Positions 15,899 to 24,483 of a DNA stretch of 50,872 nt are shown piece after piece (the stretch's first letter is position 1; each line of letters opens with the position of its first letter). Under the pieces are notes generated by a model, which did no database searches, was not told where the DNA came from, and saw only the letters and a program-made list of their open reading frames with translations. This DNA comes from an uncultured Oscillospiraceae bacterium (GTDB lineage Bacteria > Bacillota > Clostridia > Oscillospirales > Oscillospiraceae): contig CALWXB010000011.1 in NCBI GenBank assembly GCA_944385405.1, positions 1-50,872 of the forward strand, read 5' to 3'. The position numbers were made by a program, and so were the translations under genes.

Positions 15899-16462
15899 GC
15901 GCAGGATGTCCGCCGAGAGACCGGCGGCGTCGGCGGGATCGTGGCTGGAGAGCACCAGCACCCGCCCCGCCGCGGCGCGGCGGATGCACGCCAGGCACCG
16001 CTCCCGGGCCCCGCCGTCCAGCCCGGTAAAGGGTTCGTCCAGCACCAGACCGTCAAAGGGGGCCAGCAGCGCCCGGGCCAGGGCCAGGCGGCGGCGCATG
16101 CCGCCGGAATAGGCGGCGGCCTTCCGGTCCGCCGCCTCCGAAAGGCCCAGCGCCTCCAGCAGGGCGGGAGCCCCGTCCGGCACCGTCCCCAGCACGAAGC
16201 GCAGATTTCCCCAGGCGTCCAGATGGTCCAGCAGCCGGTCCTCCTGGAACACCGCGCTCCACCGCCAGCCCGGCGGGATGCGGATCTCCCCCCGGTCGGG
16301 CCGCTCCAGTCCCAGCAGCAGCCGCAAAAGCGTGGTCTTGCCGGTGCCGGAGGGGGCCATCAGGCACACCGGACGCTCCGGCGTCAGGGTCAGGGTCACG
16401 TCTGCCACCGCCGGCGCGCCCTGGTAGGATTTCCACACATGCGTCAGCGTCACACCCGTCAT
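15893..16462 (-). CDS. ABC transporter ATP-binding protein (NitT/TauT type)
   Basis: 189 residues, short for the family (usually 230-260) because the C-terminal part after the H-loop is nearly absent. It has Walker A APSGTGKT (36-43), Q-loop Gln73, a signature SGGMRRR (119-125), Walker B LVLDEP (139-144), D-loop GLDGG and the switch His in SSHDP. The ATG overlaps the stop of the permease by 4 nt (ATGA), so the genes are coupled. It energises the importer formed with the permease and lipoprotein encoded upstream. Confidence 0.92.
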   Translation of the reverse strand: MTGVTLTHVWKSYQGAPAVADVTLTLTPERPVCLMAPSGTGKTTLLRLLLGLERPDRGEIRIPPGWRWSAVFQEDRLLDHLDAWGNLRFVLGTVPDGAPALLEALGLSEAADRKAAAYSGGMRRRLALARALLAPFDGLVLDEPFTGLDGGARERCLACIRRAAAGRVLVLSSHDPADAAGLSADILRL

Positions 16463-17229
16463 ACCGCGCCCACCTTTCCCGCCAGCACGTCCACCGCCTT
16501 CAGCGCCAGACGCTCCAGCAGCGCCGCCAGCACCGCGATCACCAGCGTCCAGGCGAAGAGATCCGCCGTGCGGACATAGACCTTGGCGGCGTAGAGCTGT
16601 TCACCGATGGTGCCGGCGGAGATGCCGATGACCTCCGCCGCCACCCCCGATTTCCAGGCCAGGCCCGCCGCCAGGGACACCGCCGCCCGGAAGGGCGGCA
16701 GCACCGCCGGCAGCCAGATCCCCCACAGCTGCCGCCGCCGGGGCACCCGGAACACCCGGGCCATCTCCAAAAGCTGCCGGTCCGCCCCGGCGATGCCGGT
16801 GAGGACGTTGAGATACACCGGCGGAAAGACCATCAGCGTCACGATCACCGGGGAGAGGAGGCGGCTGGAGAGCAGCACCAGGATCAAAATGATGAAGCAC
16901 ACCACCGGCACCGCCTTCATCGCCGCCACCAGGGGGCAAAGCAGCTCCCGCACCCGCCGGTGCCGCCACGCCAGCGCCGCCAGCGCCGACGCGGCGGCGC
17001 AGGAGAGCAGGAAGCCCCCGGCGATGTGGGCCGCAGAGCGGCCCGCCGCGGCCCAGAACGCGGCGGTGGGGAGCAGCTCCATGAGCCGCGCCAGCACCGC
17101 CAGGGGAGAGGCCAGCAGCAGCGCCCCGTGGGGATACACCGCCGCGAAGGCCATGGCCCCCAGCTGCCACGCCGTCAGCCAGACCGCCGCGGCCCACAGG
17201 CGGATGGGGCCGCCGGGCCCGTCAGACAC
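16459..17229 (-). CDS. ABC transporter permease (NitT/TauT type)
   Basis: 256 residues if started at GTG 17229, which overlaps the end of the binding-protein gene by 8 nt; the frame is open further upstream but that part would lie inside the upstream gene. It has about six membrane helices and the EAA-like loop (LLEMARVFRVPRRRQLWGIWLPAVLPP) that contacts the ATPase. The family imports nitrate, taurine, sulfonates, thiamine precursors and similar small molecules. The genes on both sides overlap it, marking one operon. Confidence 0.9.
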   Translation of the reverse strand: MSDGPGGPIRLWAAAVWLTAWQLGAMAFAAVYPHGALLLASPLAVLARLMELLPTAAFWAAAGRSAAHIAGGFLLSCAAASALAALAWRHRRVRELLCPLVAAMKAVPVVCFIILILVLLSSRLLSPVIVTLMVFPPVYLNVLTGIAGADRQLLEMARVFRVPRRRQLWGIWLPAVLPPFRAAVSLAAGLAWKSGVAAEVIGISAGTIGEQLYAAKVYVRTADLFAWTLVIAVLAALLERLALKAVDVLAGKVGAV

Positions 17230-18211
17230 CGTAGTAGAAGTCGTCCCCGGGCATGGCGCCGCCCACGCTGTCCGGCGCGGCGTCAAAGAGGACCTGCAGA
17301 TAGCCCGAGAGCTTTTCCTGCATGTCCGCCCCGGTGATGCACACGATGTTGCAGGCGGGCAGGGCCTTTTCCGCCACCGCCGCCTCCACGATGCCAAGCT
17401 CCCCGATCTTCACCGCGGCGGCCGCCGGGTCCGCGTTCACCGCCTCCACCGAGGCGGCGTAGTCCGTGAGGAAGTCCGCCACCGCCTGGGGATGGGCCTC
17501 CACAAAGTCCCGGGTGGACACCACCACGCCGGTGAGCAGGGCGGAGCCGTTGTCCAGGGCGTCCCACTCCGCCGTCAGGTCCAGCGCCGTGCGCAGCTCG
17601 CCCATCTTCCCCTGGGCCACCGTCACGAAGGGCTGGGGCAGCATGGCGATGGTGGCCGCCCCGGAGGCCAGGGCGGAGACGCACTCACTGTGCTCGCTCT
17701 TCCAGTCGATGATGACGCCGCCGTCGGGGTTTACGCCGTTTTGCTCCAGCAGATACCGCAGGGCATACTCCGGCGTGCTGCCCTTGCCGGAGGCCACCAT
17801 GGTCTTGCCCTCCAGGTCCGCCATGGACTGCACCGCGTTGCCGTTTTCCACGATATAGAGCACCCCCAGGGTGTTGATGCCCAGCACCACCACGTCGCCC
17901 TCCGTCTGATTATAGAGCACGGCGGCCAGGTTGGCCGGGACGCAGGCCACGTCCAGATCCCCCTTCAGAAGGCCGGGGGTGAGCTCGTCGGCGCTGGCGC
18001 CGATGGTCAGGGCGTAGCGGGGATCGTCCCCCTCCGTGCCCTCCAGCATGGCAAGGCCCATGGCCGTGGGGCCCTTCAGCGCCCCCACCTGCATGGTGAT
18101 GGCTTCCTCCTCCGGCGCCTCCGGGGTCTCGGGGGCCTCCTGCTTCCCGCAGGCGGTGAGCAGCAGCAATGCCGTCAGGCACAGCGCCAGGGTCTGTTTC
18201 CAAAGTTTCAT
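17222..18211 (-). CDS. ABC transporter substrate-binding lipoprotein
   Basis: 329 residues with a lipoprotein signal (MKLWKQTLALCLTALLLLTAC, Cys 21) and an acidic Pro/Glu linker, followed by a two-lobed periplasmic-binding fold of the SsuA/NMT1 type (about 40-329). Visible motifs include GALKGPTAMGLAML, DELTPGLLKGDLDVACVPAN and LPQPFVTVAQ. Clostridial proteins of this look are annotated as nitrate/sulfonate/thiamine-precursor binders; the ligand is not readable. A TM1266-type regulator gene lies 16 bp upstream in the same operon. Confidence 0.88.
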   Translation of the reverse strand: MKLWKQTLALCLTALLLLTACGKQEAPETPEAPEEEAITMQVGALKGPTAMGLAMLEGTEGDDPRYALTIGASADELTPGLLKGDLDVACVPANLAAVLYNQTEGDVVVLGINTLGVLYIVENGNAVQSMADLEGKTMVASGKGSTPEYALRYLLEQNGVNPDGGVIIDWKSEHSECVSALASGAATIAMLPQPFVTVAQGKMGELRTALDLTAEWDALDNGSALLTGVVVSTRDFVEAHPQAVADFLTDYAASVEAVNADPAAAAVKIGELGIVEAAVAEKALPACNIVCITGADMQEKLSGYLQVLFDAAPDSVGGAMPGDDFYYGV

Positions 18212-18227
18212 GGGTGGTTCCTCCTTT

Positions 18228-18494
18228 TCATCCTTCCAGCGCCGTCTCCGGCGCGTAAACGGTCTTGGCGGTGACGCCCGGGAGCCGCCCCAGCTTCCCG
18301 GAAAGGGCGGAGATCACCGCCGCCGGGGCGTCCATGGCCACGCTGATGAGGTGGATGCCCCGCTCCCGGTAGGGCACCCCCATCCGGCCGATGATATACC
18401 CGCCGTACTGATGGAGTAATTCATTGACGCCGGCGGCGGCCTCCGTGTCCCGGACGATGACGGCCACCACGGCCACCCGGGTATCTGTTCCCAT
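18228..18494 (-). CDS. TM1266-type iron-only hydrogenase system putative regulator
   Basis: 88 residues from ATG 18494 with AAAGGAGGG upstream. The compact alpha/beta fold resembles the C-terminal ligand-binding domain of NikR (ACT-like), with no DNA-binding domain: VAVVAVIVRDTEAAAGVNELLHQYGGYIIGRMGVPYRERGIHLISVAMDA. The TM1266 family is named from gene neighbourhoods with FeFe-hydrogenase genes; its ligand and mechanism are not established. Here it is the first gene of an ABC importer operon and lies behind a structured leader ending in a terminator. Confidence 0.8.
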   Translation of the reverse strand: MGTDTRVAVVAVIVRDTEAAAGVNELLHQYGGYIIGRMGVPYRERGIHLISVAMDAPAAVISALSGKLGRLPGVTAKTVYAPETALEG

Positions 18495-18512
18495 GGGACA
18501 TCCCTCCTTTGA

Positions 18513-18674
18513 TGCAAAAATCCCCTCCGCCGAAAGAGCGAAGGGGATGGACGCCGTGTCGGTCCGCGCGCAGCAGCGCGCCCCACGCCTTTCGGCTCGG
18601 ATGTACCTTGCCGGCAGAGCTGCGGAGTGTGTTTGGATGCGAGTCCGCCGGTGAGAACCAGTCTTTCCGGGGAC
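18513..18674 (-). promoter_or_regulatory. Structured 5' leader with terminator, riboswitch-like, class unassigned
   Basis: Between the promoter (18681-18710) and the TM1266 start, the minus-strand leader of about 160 nt can fold into several GC-rich helices. Visible are a GCGGA/TCCGC stem enclosed by a CCGG pairing, a GCC-GAAA-GGC tetraloop hairpin, a GCGCGC self-hairpin and a GGAC/GTCC hairpin. Just before the ribosome site lies an intrinsic terminator: a 7-bp stem ATCCCCT/AGGGGAT closing on a T5 run (plus-strand 18517-18547). This is the architecture of a transcription-attenuating riboswitch. It does not match the TPP, SAM, FMN, cobalamin, glycine, THF or guanidine-I consensus elements I know. 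Confidence 0.55.
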
Positions 18675-18680
18675 GGCTCT

Positions 18681-18710
18681 ATTATACGATGCTTCCGCCG
18701 CCGCCGTCAA
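18681..18710 (-). promoter_or_regulatory. Promoter of the TM1266/ABC operon
   Basis: On the minus strand TTGACG (18705-18710) and a perfect TATAAT (18681-18686) have an 18-bp spacer, followed by the structured leader. Confidence 0.75.
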
Positions 18711-18730
18711 GGTCCGGGGCGCAGCAAAGC

Positions 18731-18755
18731 GGCGGGGCGGCTCAGCCGCCCCGCC
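18731..18755 (-). terminator. Hairpin terminator after the response regulator
   Basis: An 11-bp GC-only stem with a short loop lies 13 bp after the kdpE-type stop on the minus strand. It has no T run, so efficiency is uncertain. Confidence 0.5.
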
Positions 18756-18767
18756 GGGGATGGAGGT

Positions 18768-19475
18768 TCACTCGCCCTCCGCCAGACGGTACCCCACGCC
18801 CACCTCCGTGAAGAGGTACTTGGGCTCGGCGGGGTTCTCCTCGATCTTGCGGCGGATGTTGGCCATGTTCACCCGGAGGATCTGGTTGTTGCCCCCCGCC
18901 CGGGGGCCCCAGAGCTCCTTGATGATGGAGTCGTAGGTCAGCACCTTGCCGGCGTACTTGCCCAGAAGGGCCACGATCCGGAACTCGCTGAGGGTCAGGT
19001 GGACGTTCTCCCCCCGCAGCAGCACCTGGTGCTTGTTGTAGTCGATGGTGAGATCCCCCACGGTGTAGGTGCCCCGCTGGGCGATCTCGCTGTTGCCGGA
19101 CACCGTCCGGGTGTGGCGGATGGCCGTGCGCACCCGGGCCAGCAGCTCGTCGGTGCCGAAGGGCTTGGTGAGATAATCGTCCGCCCCCAGGTCCAGAGCC
19201 GTCACCTTGTCCTTTTCATGGGACCGGGCCGACACCACCACCACCGGCAGGCTAGACCAGCCCCTGAGCTGGCGCAAAATCTCCAGCCCGTCCATGTCCG
19301 GCAGACCCAGGTCCAATATGACGAGGTCGGGGCAGTGGGAGGAGATCATGGACTGGGCCTCCGCCCCGGAGCGGGCCAGGATGGCCTCGTAGCCGTTGTT
19401 GTTGAGCACCGTGGAGATGAAGTGGGCGATGCTCTTTTCATCCTCCACGATCAGGATCTTTTCCCGGATGGTCAT
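18768..19475 (-). CDS. kdpE: KdpE-like response regulator
   Basis: 235 residues of the OmpR/KdpE type. The receiver domain (1-120) has the acidic pocket (VEDE), the phospho-acceptor Asp in LVILDLGLPDMDG (about residue 55) and the switch Lys in YLTKPF. The winged-helix output domain (about 130-235) ends in the typical YLFTEVGVGYRLAE. It overlaps the kinase gene by 4 nt. The KdpE label rests on the high likeness of the receiver and on the partner kinase; no kdpFABC potassium pump is in the window, so the regulon is unknown. Confidence 0.85.
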   Translation of the reverse strand: MTIREKILIVEDEKSIAHFISTVLNNNGYEAILARSGAEAQSMISSHCPDLVILDLGLPDMDGLEILRQLRGWSSLPVVVVSARSHEKDKVTALDLGADDYLTKPFGTDELLARVRTAIRHTRTVSGNSEIAQRGTYTVGDLTIDYNKHQVLLRGENVHLTLSEFRIVALLGKYAGKVLTYDSIIKELWGPRAGGNNQILRVNMANIRRKIEENPAEPKYLFTEVGVGYRLAEGE

Positions 19476-20557
19476 ACGGAATCCTCCTTGTCATTCAGCG
19501 GGAGCCGGAAGGAAAATTCCACGCCGGTCTCCTGGTTTTGCGCCTCCATGGTGCCGCCGTGGGCCCGGACGATGGCCATGCTCACCGAGAGGCCCAGGCC
19601 CATGCTCCGCTTGCCGTCGCACTCCGCCGGGGCGGAATGGCGCAGCGTGCCGTCAAAAACGTTGGGCAGGTCCTTTTCCGCGATGCGGGCGCCGTCGTTC
19701 CAGATGGAGAACACCGCCGCGTCCCCCTCGGTCCGCACTGCCAGGCGGATCTGATGGGCGCCGCCGTGGAACACCGCGTTTTCCATCACGTTGGCCAGGA
19801 CCTGCTCGATGAGGATGGGGTCCATGGGCACCAGCAGCAGCTCGTCCGGCACCGCCACGGTGACGGACGTGGCGGGGAACCGCTTGCGGAATTTCCGCAC
19901 CGCCTCCGCCAGGACCTCCTCCGCCGCCTCCGGCTCCTTGGTGATGTGGGCCTGATTGTCCCCGATGCGGGTCACGGACAGCAGGTTCTCCACCACCCGG
20001 ATCAGCCACTGGGCCTCGTCCCGCACGTCCTCCAGCAGCTGCACCTCCTCCTCCCGGGAGATGCCGGGATTCTCCAGCACCGCCGAGGTGGAGCCCACGA
20101 TGGACGTCAATGGGGTGCGGATGTCGTGGGACACGGAGCGCAGCAGGTTGGCCCGCATCTTCTCCCGCTCGTTCTCGCTGCGCAGCCGTTCCTGCTGGCG
20201 GGCCTGGGTAGTCAGCGTGGACGTGATGACGGACACCATGAGAAAGGTCAGAAACGTGATGGGGTAGCCGGCAATGGTGAAGTTCACCGCCCAATAGGGA
20301 TAGGTGAAGATGAAATTCACGCATACCACCCCCGCCACCGACGCGATGAGCCCGTAGAGATAGCCGGTGGTCAGGCGGGAGATCAGCAGCACCGCCAGCA
20401 CGAACACCGGCGAGGCGAAGCCGTCCACACTGTCCGCCATCTGCAGCAGGATGCAGATCTCCGCCGCCGAGAGCAGGATGATCCCCGTGATCAGCAGGTC
20501 CCGCAGGGAGATGGGGAACCACCTGGCCAGGCGGGATCTCTGTTTTCTGGACTGCAT
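19472..20557 (-). CDS. Short KdpD-like sensor histidine kinase
   Basis: 361 residues from ATG 20557 (AAGGAGG site). Four membrane helices in about residues 17-110 (DUF4118-like, with the KdpD segment VCVNFIFTYPYW) are followed by HisKA with phospho-acceptor His in RSVSHDIRTPLTSI and an HATPase domain (NVMENAVFHGG N-box, GLGLSV G2 box). It lacks the N-terminal KdpD and universal-stress domains of full-length KdpD, so it is a truncated clostridial form. Translationally coupled to the regulator gene. The promoter probably contains TATACT at 20609-20614 with TGTGG before it. Confidence 0.85.
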   Translation of the reverse strand: MQSRKQRSRLARWFPISLRDLLITGIILLSAAEICILLQMADSVDGFASPVFVLAVLLISRLTTGYLYGLIASVAGVVCVNFIFTYPYWAVNFTIAGYPITFLTFLMVSVITSTLTTQARQQERLRSENEREKMRANLLRSVSHDIRTPLTSIVGSTSAVLENPGISREEEVQLLEDVRDEAQWLIRVVENLLSVTRIGDNQAHITKEPEAAEEVLAEAVRKFRKRFPATSVTVAVPDELLLVPMDPILIEQVLANVMENAVFHGGAHQIRLAVRTEGDAAVFSIWNDGARIAEKDLPNVFDGTLRHSAPAECDGKRSMGLGLSVSMAIVRAHGGTMEAQNQETGVEFSFRLPLNDKEDSV

Positions 20558-20608
20558 GCCGGGGCCTCCTTTCCGGGCCGCGCCCCGCAGAAAGGACGCT
20601 TTTTCAAC

Positions 20609-20619
20609 AGTATACCACA
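20609..20619 (-). promoter_or_regulatory. Extended -10 of the kinase/regulator operon
   Basis: On the minus strand TGTGG-TATACT fits an extended -10 element; no good -35 is seen 16-18 bp upstream. Confidence 0.4.
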
Positions 20620-20816
20620 TATTCCGTTAAATTGCTGCTAAAACTTCACACGCTCTTAACGCCTGCGGGGAGGGGCGGTGGAAGGGGGCGTTCAGAAACG
20701 TGAACGCCGGGGCAGGGGGGCTTGTCGGACCGTTAGCGGGACGGTGGGGGCCATTGTCAGCGGCTGAACGGGGAAGCGTGCTATCATAGATCCATCAAAA
20801 ATGCCGGACACCGGCC

Positions 20817-21419
20817 ATGAAGGAGCGTGCACGAACAACTATGGAAAACTTGATCAACACCTACCTGCGCGAAGGAGAACAGGTCCGCTGGCAGGGCCAG
20901 CCCCAGCCCATCCCCCTGCTGGACAACGGCAGCAGGATGCTCATCCTGCGCAAGTGGGCTCTGACGGTGGTCATCGTCGGCGCCCTGACGCTCTCCTATC
21001 TCTCCGCCCAGGATTCCCCCGGCATGGGCTTCCCCCTGCTGGCGGTGGCGTGCGGCGCGGTGCTGATGCTCACGCCGCTGCTGGAGCGCAGCGGCCTCAT
21101 GAAGAGCCGCTACTATATCACCAACCAGCGCATCATCCACATGACCAAGGACAAGGTGTTCTATTACATGGATCTGGCCGATGTGGACGCCTTCGAGGTG
21201 GAGAGCCAGCTCACCGAGCAGGACTCCCTGGTGCTGGGCAGCGCCGCCTTCGCCGACGCCAAGAAGCACATCCGCTGGCGTGCCTGCCATCCCATGGAGG
21301 ATCCCGAGGCCATGAAGAACCGGGACCATGTGGACGGCATGGTGTTCTACAACATCGGCGCCTCCGCCGCCTCCGCCGCCCAGCTGCTGCGGGAGATGGG
21401 CTGCAAGCGCGCCGCCTGA
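20817..21419 (+). CDS. Membrane protein with bacterial PH-like domain
   Basis: 200 residues from ATG 20817; an in-frame ATG at 20841 is also possible, since the AGGAG at 20821-20825 lies 15 bp before it. Two adjacent membrane helices (about 47-65 and 70-90) are followed by a PH-like beta domain with the family pattern SRYYITNQRIIHMTKDKVFYYMDLADVDAFEVE. Such bPH_2-type proteins are usually membrane-associated and of unknown function. It is the last ordinary chromosomal gene before the phage-derived operon and is closed by a strong terminator. Confidence 0.8.
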   Translation: MKERARTTMENLINTYLREGEQVRWQGQPQPIPLLDNGSRMLILRKWALTVVIVGALTLSYLSAQDSPGMGFPLLAVACGAVLMLTPLLERSGLMKSRYYITNQRIIHMTKDKVFYYMDLADVDAFEVESQLTEQDSLVLGSAAFADAKKHIRWRACHPMEDPEAMKNRDHVDGMVFYNIGASAASAAQLLREMGCKRAA

Positions 21420-21479
21420 TCTCCGCCGGTTCGGCGCGGTCCGCCGCGCACACCCCCGCGGCAGATGCCGCCGCACTCC

Positions 21480-21519
21480 CCGCCGGGAAAGGGTCAACCC
21501 CTTTCCCGGCGGTTTTTTT
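21480..21519 (+). terminator. Terminator before the phage-like operon
   Basis: A 14-bp stem with a 4-5-nt loop (about 21480-21512) is followed by T7. It isolates the phage operon from upstream transcription. No clear promoter is visible in the remaining 100 bp before the first phage gene. Confidence 0.85.
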
Positions 21520-21616
21520 GCGCCTTTTTCAAAAAAATTTTCTTCGGGACGCACGCCCGCGTGCAAATTTCCCCGGCGGGGGACGCATGAGTGAGATGAG
21601 GAAGGGAGGCATGACG

Positions 21617-22075
21617 ATGGAGAGAAAGCGGAGCGACGACGTTTTCTGCCGGACGTATCTGCAGACCATGGACCCCGGCCGGGCCGCCCGGGCCTCCGGG
21701 CGGCCGGACGGCTTTTCCGCCCTGGGCCGCGCCCGGGTCCAGGAGCGGCTGGAGCGGATGCGGGAAAACGCCGCCGGGCAGCTGCGGCGGGAGGATGCGC
21801 TGCGGCGTCTGGCCCAGCTGGCCTTCGGCGGGGCGGAGGACGCGGTGTATCTGGCCCTCCACCCCCAGGAGGCGGACCCGGCGGCTCTGGATCTGGCCGC
21901 CGTCACAGAGTTGCGGGTGACGGACAAGGGCGTGGAGGTGAAGCTCACCGACCGGGTCCGGGCGCTGGAGACGCTGTGCGCCCTGCTGGAGTCGGGACCG
22001 TCCCGGGACGCCGACGCCCTCTATCAGGCCCTGGCGGAGAGCGCCGGCGGGGAGGGGGAGTGGGACCACGGATGA
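21617..22075 (+). CDS. Phage terminase small subunit-like protein
   Basis: 152 residues from ATG 21617, the start best spaced from AGGGAGG (7 bp); ATGs at 21587 and 21611 are in frame. The protein is helical, with an Arg-rich N-terminal half (YLQTMDPGRAARASGRPDGFSALG) resembling the DNA-recognition helices of small terminases, and a C-terminal half (VKLTDRVRALETLCALLE) of the kind that oligomerises. Position directly before the large terminase supports the call. The subunit recognises DNA for packaging. Confidence 0.75.
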   Translation: MERKRSDDVFCRTYLQTMDPGRAARASGRPDGFSALGRARVQERLERMRENAAGQLRREDALRRLAQLAFGGAEDAVYLALHPQEADPAALDLAAVTELRVTDKGVEVKLTDRVRALETLCALLESGPSRDADALYQALAESAGGEGEWDHG

Positions 22076-22079
22076 GGTG

Positions 22080-23306
22080 ATGCATTTTTCCCCCAAGCAG
22101 CGGCGGGTCCTCACCTGGTGGACCTCGGAGCGGTGGGAGAGCATTTTGTGCGACGGAGCCGTGCGCAGCGGCAAGACCTTCTGCATGGGCCTGTCCTTTT
22201 TCCTCTGGGCCCAGCGGCGCTTCGACGGACGGCAGTTCGGCGTGTGCGGCAAGACCATCGCCTCCGTGCGGCGGAACATGCTGGCGGAGGTGGTGCCCTG
22301 CCTGCGGCGGCTGGGGATGACCGTCCGGGAGCGGCGCAGCGAGCACGCCCTCACCGTCCGCTTCGGCGGACATGAGAACACCTTCCTCCTCTTCGGAGGA
22401 CGGGACGAGTCCAGCGCCGCCCTGATCCAGGGCGCCACCCTGGCCGGCGTGCTGCTGGACGAGGCGGCCCTGATGCCCCGGAGCTTCGTGGAGCAGGCCT
22501 GCGCCCGGTGCAGCGTGCCGGGCAGCCGCCTGTGGCTCAACTGCAACCCCGAGGGGCCCCAGCACTGGCTCTACCAGGAGTGGGTGTGCAAGGCCGAGGC
22601 GCGCCGGACCCTCCATCTCCACTTCACCATGGACGACAACCCCGCCCTCACCCCCAGGATCCGCGCCCGGTACCGCCGGGCCTACACCGGCGTCTTTTAC
22701 CGCCGGTTCGTCCTGGGGGAGTGGACCGCCGCCCAGGGGCTGGTCTACGACTTCTTCGACCCGGAGCGCCACGCCCGGGACGTGCCGGAGGGGCCCTTTG
22801 GGGAGTGGCGGATCTCCGTGGACTACGGCACCGCCAATCCCGCCTCCTTCGGCCTCTGGGGCCGCATCGGGGAGGTATGGTACCGCACGGCGGAGTATTA
22901 CTACGACTCCCGCCGGGCCGGACGGCAGAAGACCGACGCCGAGTACGTGGAGGACCTCAAACGCCTGGCCGGGGAGCGGCGCATCGCCCGGGTCATCGTG
23001 GACCCCTCCGCCGCCAGCTTCATCACGGCGCTGCGGCAGGCGGGGTTTTCCGTGGTGAAGGCCAACAACGACGTCGCCGACGGCATCCGCGTCACCGCGG
23101 ACCTGCTGCGCCGGGGACAGCTGGTGCTCTGCCGCACCTGCGGCGACTGCCTCCGGGAGATGGCCCTCTACTGCTGGGAGGACCGGGGGGACCGGGACGC
23201 CCCCCGCAAGGAACACGACCACGCCATGGACGAGATGCGCTACTTCGCCATGGACGCCGCCGGCAGCGGCGGGTTCGCCGCCACCTGGGTGGAGCGGCGG
23301 ACGTAA
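22080..23306 (+). CDS. Phage terminase large subunit (PBSX family)
   Basis: 408 residues. The ATPase domain has Walker A GAVRSGKT (about 26-33), Walker B VLLDEAAL (about 126-133) and the coupling segment LNCNPEGP. The RNase H-like nuclease domain starts at about residue 238 (ISVDYGTANP) with further acidic residues at VIVDPSA and HDHAMDEMRYF. Together they drive DNA into the prohead and cut it. All catalytic landmarks are present, so the packaging motor is not visibly degraded. GTG 22077 is an alternative start. Confidence 0.93.
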   Translation: MHFSPKQRRVLTWWTSERWESILCDGAVRSGKTFCMGLSFFLWAQRRFDGRQFGVCGKTIASVRRNMLAEVVPCLRRLGMTVRERRSEHALTVRFGGHENTFLLFGGRDESSAALIQGATLAGVLLDEAALMPRSFVEQACARCSVPGSRLWLNCNPEGPQHWLYQEWVCKAEARRTLHLHFTMDDNPALTPRIRARYRRAYTGVFYRRFVLGEWTAAQGLVYDFFDPERHARDVPEGPFGEWRISVDYGTANPASFGLWGRIGEVWYRTAEYYYDSRRAGRQKTDAEYVEDLKRLAGERRIARVIVDPSAASFITALRQAGFSVVKANNDVADGIRVTADLLRRGQLVLCRTCGDCLREMALYCWEDRGDRDAPRKEHDHAMDEMRYFAMDAAGSGGFAATWVERRT

Positions 23307-23334
23307 AGCGCGGAAAGTGAGGCGGTTTACAAAG

Positions 23335-24483
23335 ATGAATTGGTTCAAGCGACAGCCGGCGCCGGCGGCGGGAACGGTGCAGCTGCGGGACGCGGGACGC
23401 CGTCCCTTCGGCGCGCTGGGGGGCTGCGTGCCCCTCCGCGCCGGGGAGACCCGGCTCTACCGGGCGGTGCGGGAGGCGGTGCCGGTGGTGGACGCCGCCG
23501 TGTACAAGCTCATCCGCATGACCGGCGGCGTCACCGCCGTCTGCGGCGACGGGCAAGCCCAGCATCAGCTGGCGGAATTCCTGCGCACCGTTCCCGCCGG
23601 GCGGGGACAGTTCGGTATCAACGCGTTTCTGGACTGCTACCTGGACTCCCTTCTCACCTGCGGCCGGGCCGTGGGGGAGATGGTCCCCGCCAGGGGGTTC
23701 CGGGACATCGCCGCCCTTTTGTGCGGCCGGGTGGAGGACATCGAGATCCGGGAGGGGGACCACCCCCTGGATTTCGTGCTCTGCGGTCCCGATGAGACGG
23801 GACACGTGGGGCCCCTGCCCCGTCAGGAGCTGCTGCTCTTCACCCCCCTGAACCCGGAGGCCGACAGCCCCTACGGCGTCTCCCTCCTGCGGGGGCTGCC
23901 CTTCCTCAGCGACATCCTCATGGAGATCTACCGCACCGTGGGGATCAACTGGGAGCGGTGCGGCAGCATCCGCTACGCCGTCACCTGCGGCGGCGGGGAC
24001 GGCCAGGCCGCCGAGCGCAGCCGCCAGCTGGCCCGGGAGTGGTCCCGTGCCATGGCGGAGACCCGCAGCGGCAGCGTCCGGGACTTTGTGGCGGTGGGAG
24101 ACGTGAACATCCGGGCCATCGGCGCCGACGTCCCCATCCTGGACAGCCAGATCCCCGTGCGGCAGATCCTGGAGCAGATCGTGGCCAAGACCGGCATCCC
24201 CCCCTTCATGCTGGGGCTGAGCTGGAGCTCCACCGAGCGCATGAGCACCCAGCAGGCGGACCTCCTTACCACGGAGATCACCGCCATCCGCCGCTCCCTT
24301 ACCCCGGCGGTGGAGCGGATCTGCCGGCTGTGGCTGAGGATGCACGGCTACGCCTGCCCGCTGGAGGTGGTCTGGGACGACATCAACCTCCAGGATGAGG
24401 TGGAGGAGGCCCGGGCGGCCCTCTACCGGGAGCAGGCCCGGAAGCTGAAACTGGAAAACGACAGGGCGGAAGGAGCGATGTGA
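23335..24483 (+). CDS. Phage portal protein
   Basis: 382 residues from ATG 23335; GTG 23317 is an alternative. Features typical of portal proteins are the aliphatic start of the clip/stem (YRAVREAVPVVDAAVYKLIRMTGG), SPYGVSLLRGLPFLSDILMEIYRT, and the IPPFMLGLSWSSTERMSTQQADLL segment, which recurs in PBSX-like portals. It forms the dodecameric channel for DNA. It runs to an ATGTGAATG junction with the protease gene. Confidence 0.9.
   Translation: MNWFKRQPAPAAGTVQLRDAGRRPFGALGGCVPLRAGETRLYRAVREAVPVVDAAVYKLIRMTGGVTAVCGDGQAQHQLAEFLRTVPAGRGQFGINAFLDCYLDSLLTCGRAVGEMVPARGFRDIAALLCGRVEDIEIREGDHPLDFVLCGPDETGHVGPLPRQELLLFTPLNPEADSPYGVSLLRGLPFLSDILMEIYRTVGINWERCGSIRYAVTCGGGDGQAAERSRQLAREWSRAMAETRSGSVRDFVAVGDVNIRAIGADVPILDSQIPVRQILEQIVAKTGIPPFMLGLSWSSTERMSTQQADLLTTEITAIRRSLTPAVERICRLWLRMHGYACPLEVVWDDINLQDEVEEARAALYREQARKLKLENDRAEGAM

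Noticed and set aside
18513-18674. TPP, FMN or guanidine-I riboswitch assignment for the TM1266 leader
   Set aside because: The consensus blocks for these classes are not present in order, so only a generic structured leader is reported.
20754-20787. Promoter of the PH-domain gene (TTGTCA ... TATCAT)
   Set aside because: The spacer is 22 bp, too long for a normal sigma-A promoter; no better pair was found.
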